Below, piece after piece: positions 63,635 through 64,000 of a DNA stretch of 64,000 nucleotides. This DNA is from CAVYUC01 sp963771595. Lineage in GTDB: Bacteria > Bacteroidota > Bacteroidia > Bacteroidales > Prolixibacteraceae. Position numbers and translations under genes: made by a program. The DNA lies in contig CAVYUC010000026.1 of the NCBI GenBank assembly GCA_963771595.1, forward strand, positions 62,001 to 126,000. The letters are read 5' to 3'. Position 1 is the stretch's first letter; each line of letters starts with the position of its first letter. Below the pieces are notes generated by a model, which did not search any database, was not told the origin of the DNA, and saw nothing but the letters and a program-made list of their open reading frames with translations.

Positions 63635-64000
63635 ATGAGTAACAAACCACAAAATATCAACAATCTGTTTTCAGAAATCAAACAACTGATTGAAGAAGCA
63701 AGGCAAACCGTTGCAGTAGCAGTTAATGCCGCAACAACAATTTTATATTGGAATATTGGAAAGCGAATAAATACTGAGATTCTTGATAATAAACGTGCCG
63801 AATATGGTAAGGAAGTTGTAAAATCACTTTCACACGAATTAACTCAGGAATACGGAAAAGGTTGGAGTGAACAGCATATTTGGCATTGTCTACGCTTTGC
63901 GGAGACTTTTCCGGGAAAAGAAATTCTCTACGCGCTGAGTAGACAATTGAGCTGGACTCATTTTCGCACCATAATGTATTTAAACGATGAACTCAAACGC
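63635..64000 (+). CDS. YhcG/DUF1016-type PDDEXK nuclease, N-terminal part (cut by window edge)
   Basis: 122 residues from the ATG at 63,635, which has TTGGAGA just upstream. IKQLIEEARQTVAVAVNAAT, ILYWNIGKRI, YGKEVVKSLSHELTQEYGKGW, IWHCLRFAETFPG and LSWTHFRTIMYL are the hallmarks of the YhcG N-terminal domain. The PDDEXK nuclease part would lie beyond 64,000. The gene is 36 bp after zorD in the same direction. Such proteins occur often in defence islands; a role with Zorya is not established. Confidence 0.85.
   Translation, partial: MSNKPQNINNLFSEIKQLIEEARQTVAVAVNAATTILYWNIGKRINTEILDNKRAEYGKEVVKSLSHELTQEYGKGWSEQHIWHCLRFAETFPGKEILYALSRQLSWTHFRTIMYLNDELKR

Overview
The window looks like chromosomal DNA of a Bacteroidota bacterium, most likely a free-living, polysaccharide-using member of the Bacteroidales/Marinilabiliales. 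The evidence is AT-rich sequence with few Shine-Dalgarno sites, two proteins with type IX secretion (T9SS) C-terminal sorting domains, lipoproteins with Bacteroidota lipoboxes, an S46 dipeptidyl peptidase and a rhamnoside-utilisation cluster. The family-level placement is inference.

Bases 1-10,600 are core metabolism. A FemAB-type transferase cut by the left edge and small envelope proteins come first, then a pterin dehydratase. A minus-strand block follows: a four-subunit 2-oxoacid:ferredoxin oxidoreductase, a Crp-like regulator, an aminotransferase, a flavodoxin, prephenate dehydratase, phenylacetate-CoA ligase and two tandem-ACT proteins. Together these suggest reductive interconversion of arylacetates, aryl-2-oxoacids and aromatic amino acids. 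Bases 10,600-28,200 hold a frameshifted porin, a PepSY membrane protein, a rhamnose block (Tat-exported oxidoreductase, L-rhamnose isomerase, GH78 rhamnosidase, rhamnose mutarotase), a methyltransferase, an ADP-forming acyl-CoA synthetase, a universal stress protein, a GH3 glycosidase and a T9SS cargo protein.

Bases 28,500-41,500 carry a giant repetitive T9SS adhesin whose first ~750 bp are broken by four frameshifts, a frameshifted outer-membrane protein, two paralogous secreted beta-sandwich proteins flanking an S46 peptidase, and a TIM-barrel lipoprotein. Bases 41,500-43,720 are a tandemly duplicated ~950-bp repeat block, followed by a 213-residue helical protein and an array of degenerate 21-bp repeats.

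Bases 45,067-56,200 are the most unusual part: an integron-like array of about ten small cassettes. Each well-defined cassette begins with GTT plus a cassette-specific sequence and ends with the exact reverse complement of that sequence. It is followed by a 57-135-bp imperfect palindrome ending in (C/T)CGTT or GTGTT. This is the logic of attC recombination sites, although the sites do not match the classical core consensus. One 662-bp cassette with strong RNA-like hairpins is present three times. Others carry an HNH nuclease with an agmatine-deiminase-like protein, a frameshifted Mrr nuclease, secreted small proteins and lipoproteins, and one carries no gene. One cassette-like unit holds an IS91-type transposase with a tyrosine recombinase whose C-terminus resembles IntI.

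Directly after the last site (56,428-63,598) lies a complete type I Zorya anti-phage operon (zorABCD), followed by a YhcG/DUF1016-type nuclease gene cut by the right edge. The right third of the window is therefore a defence and cassette island.
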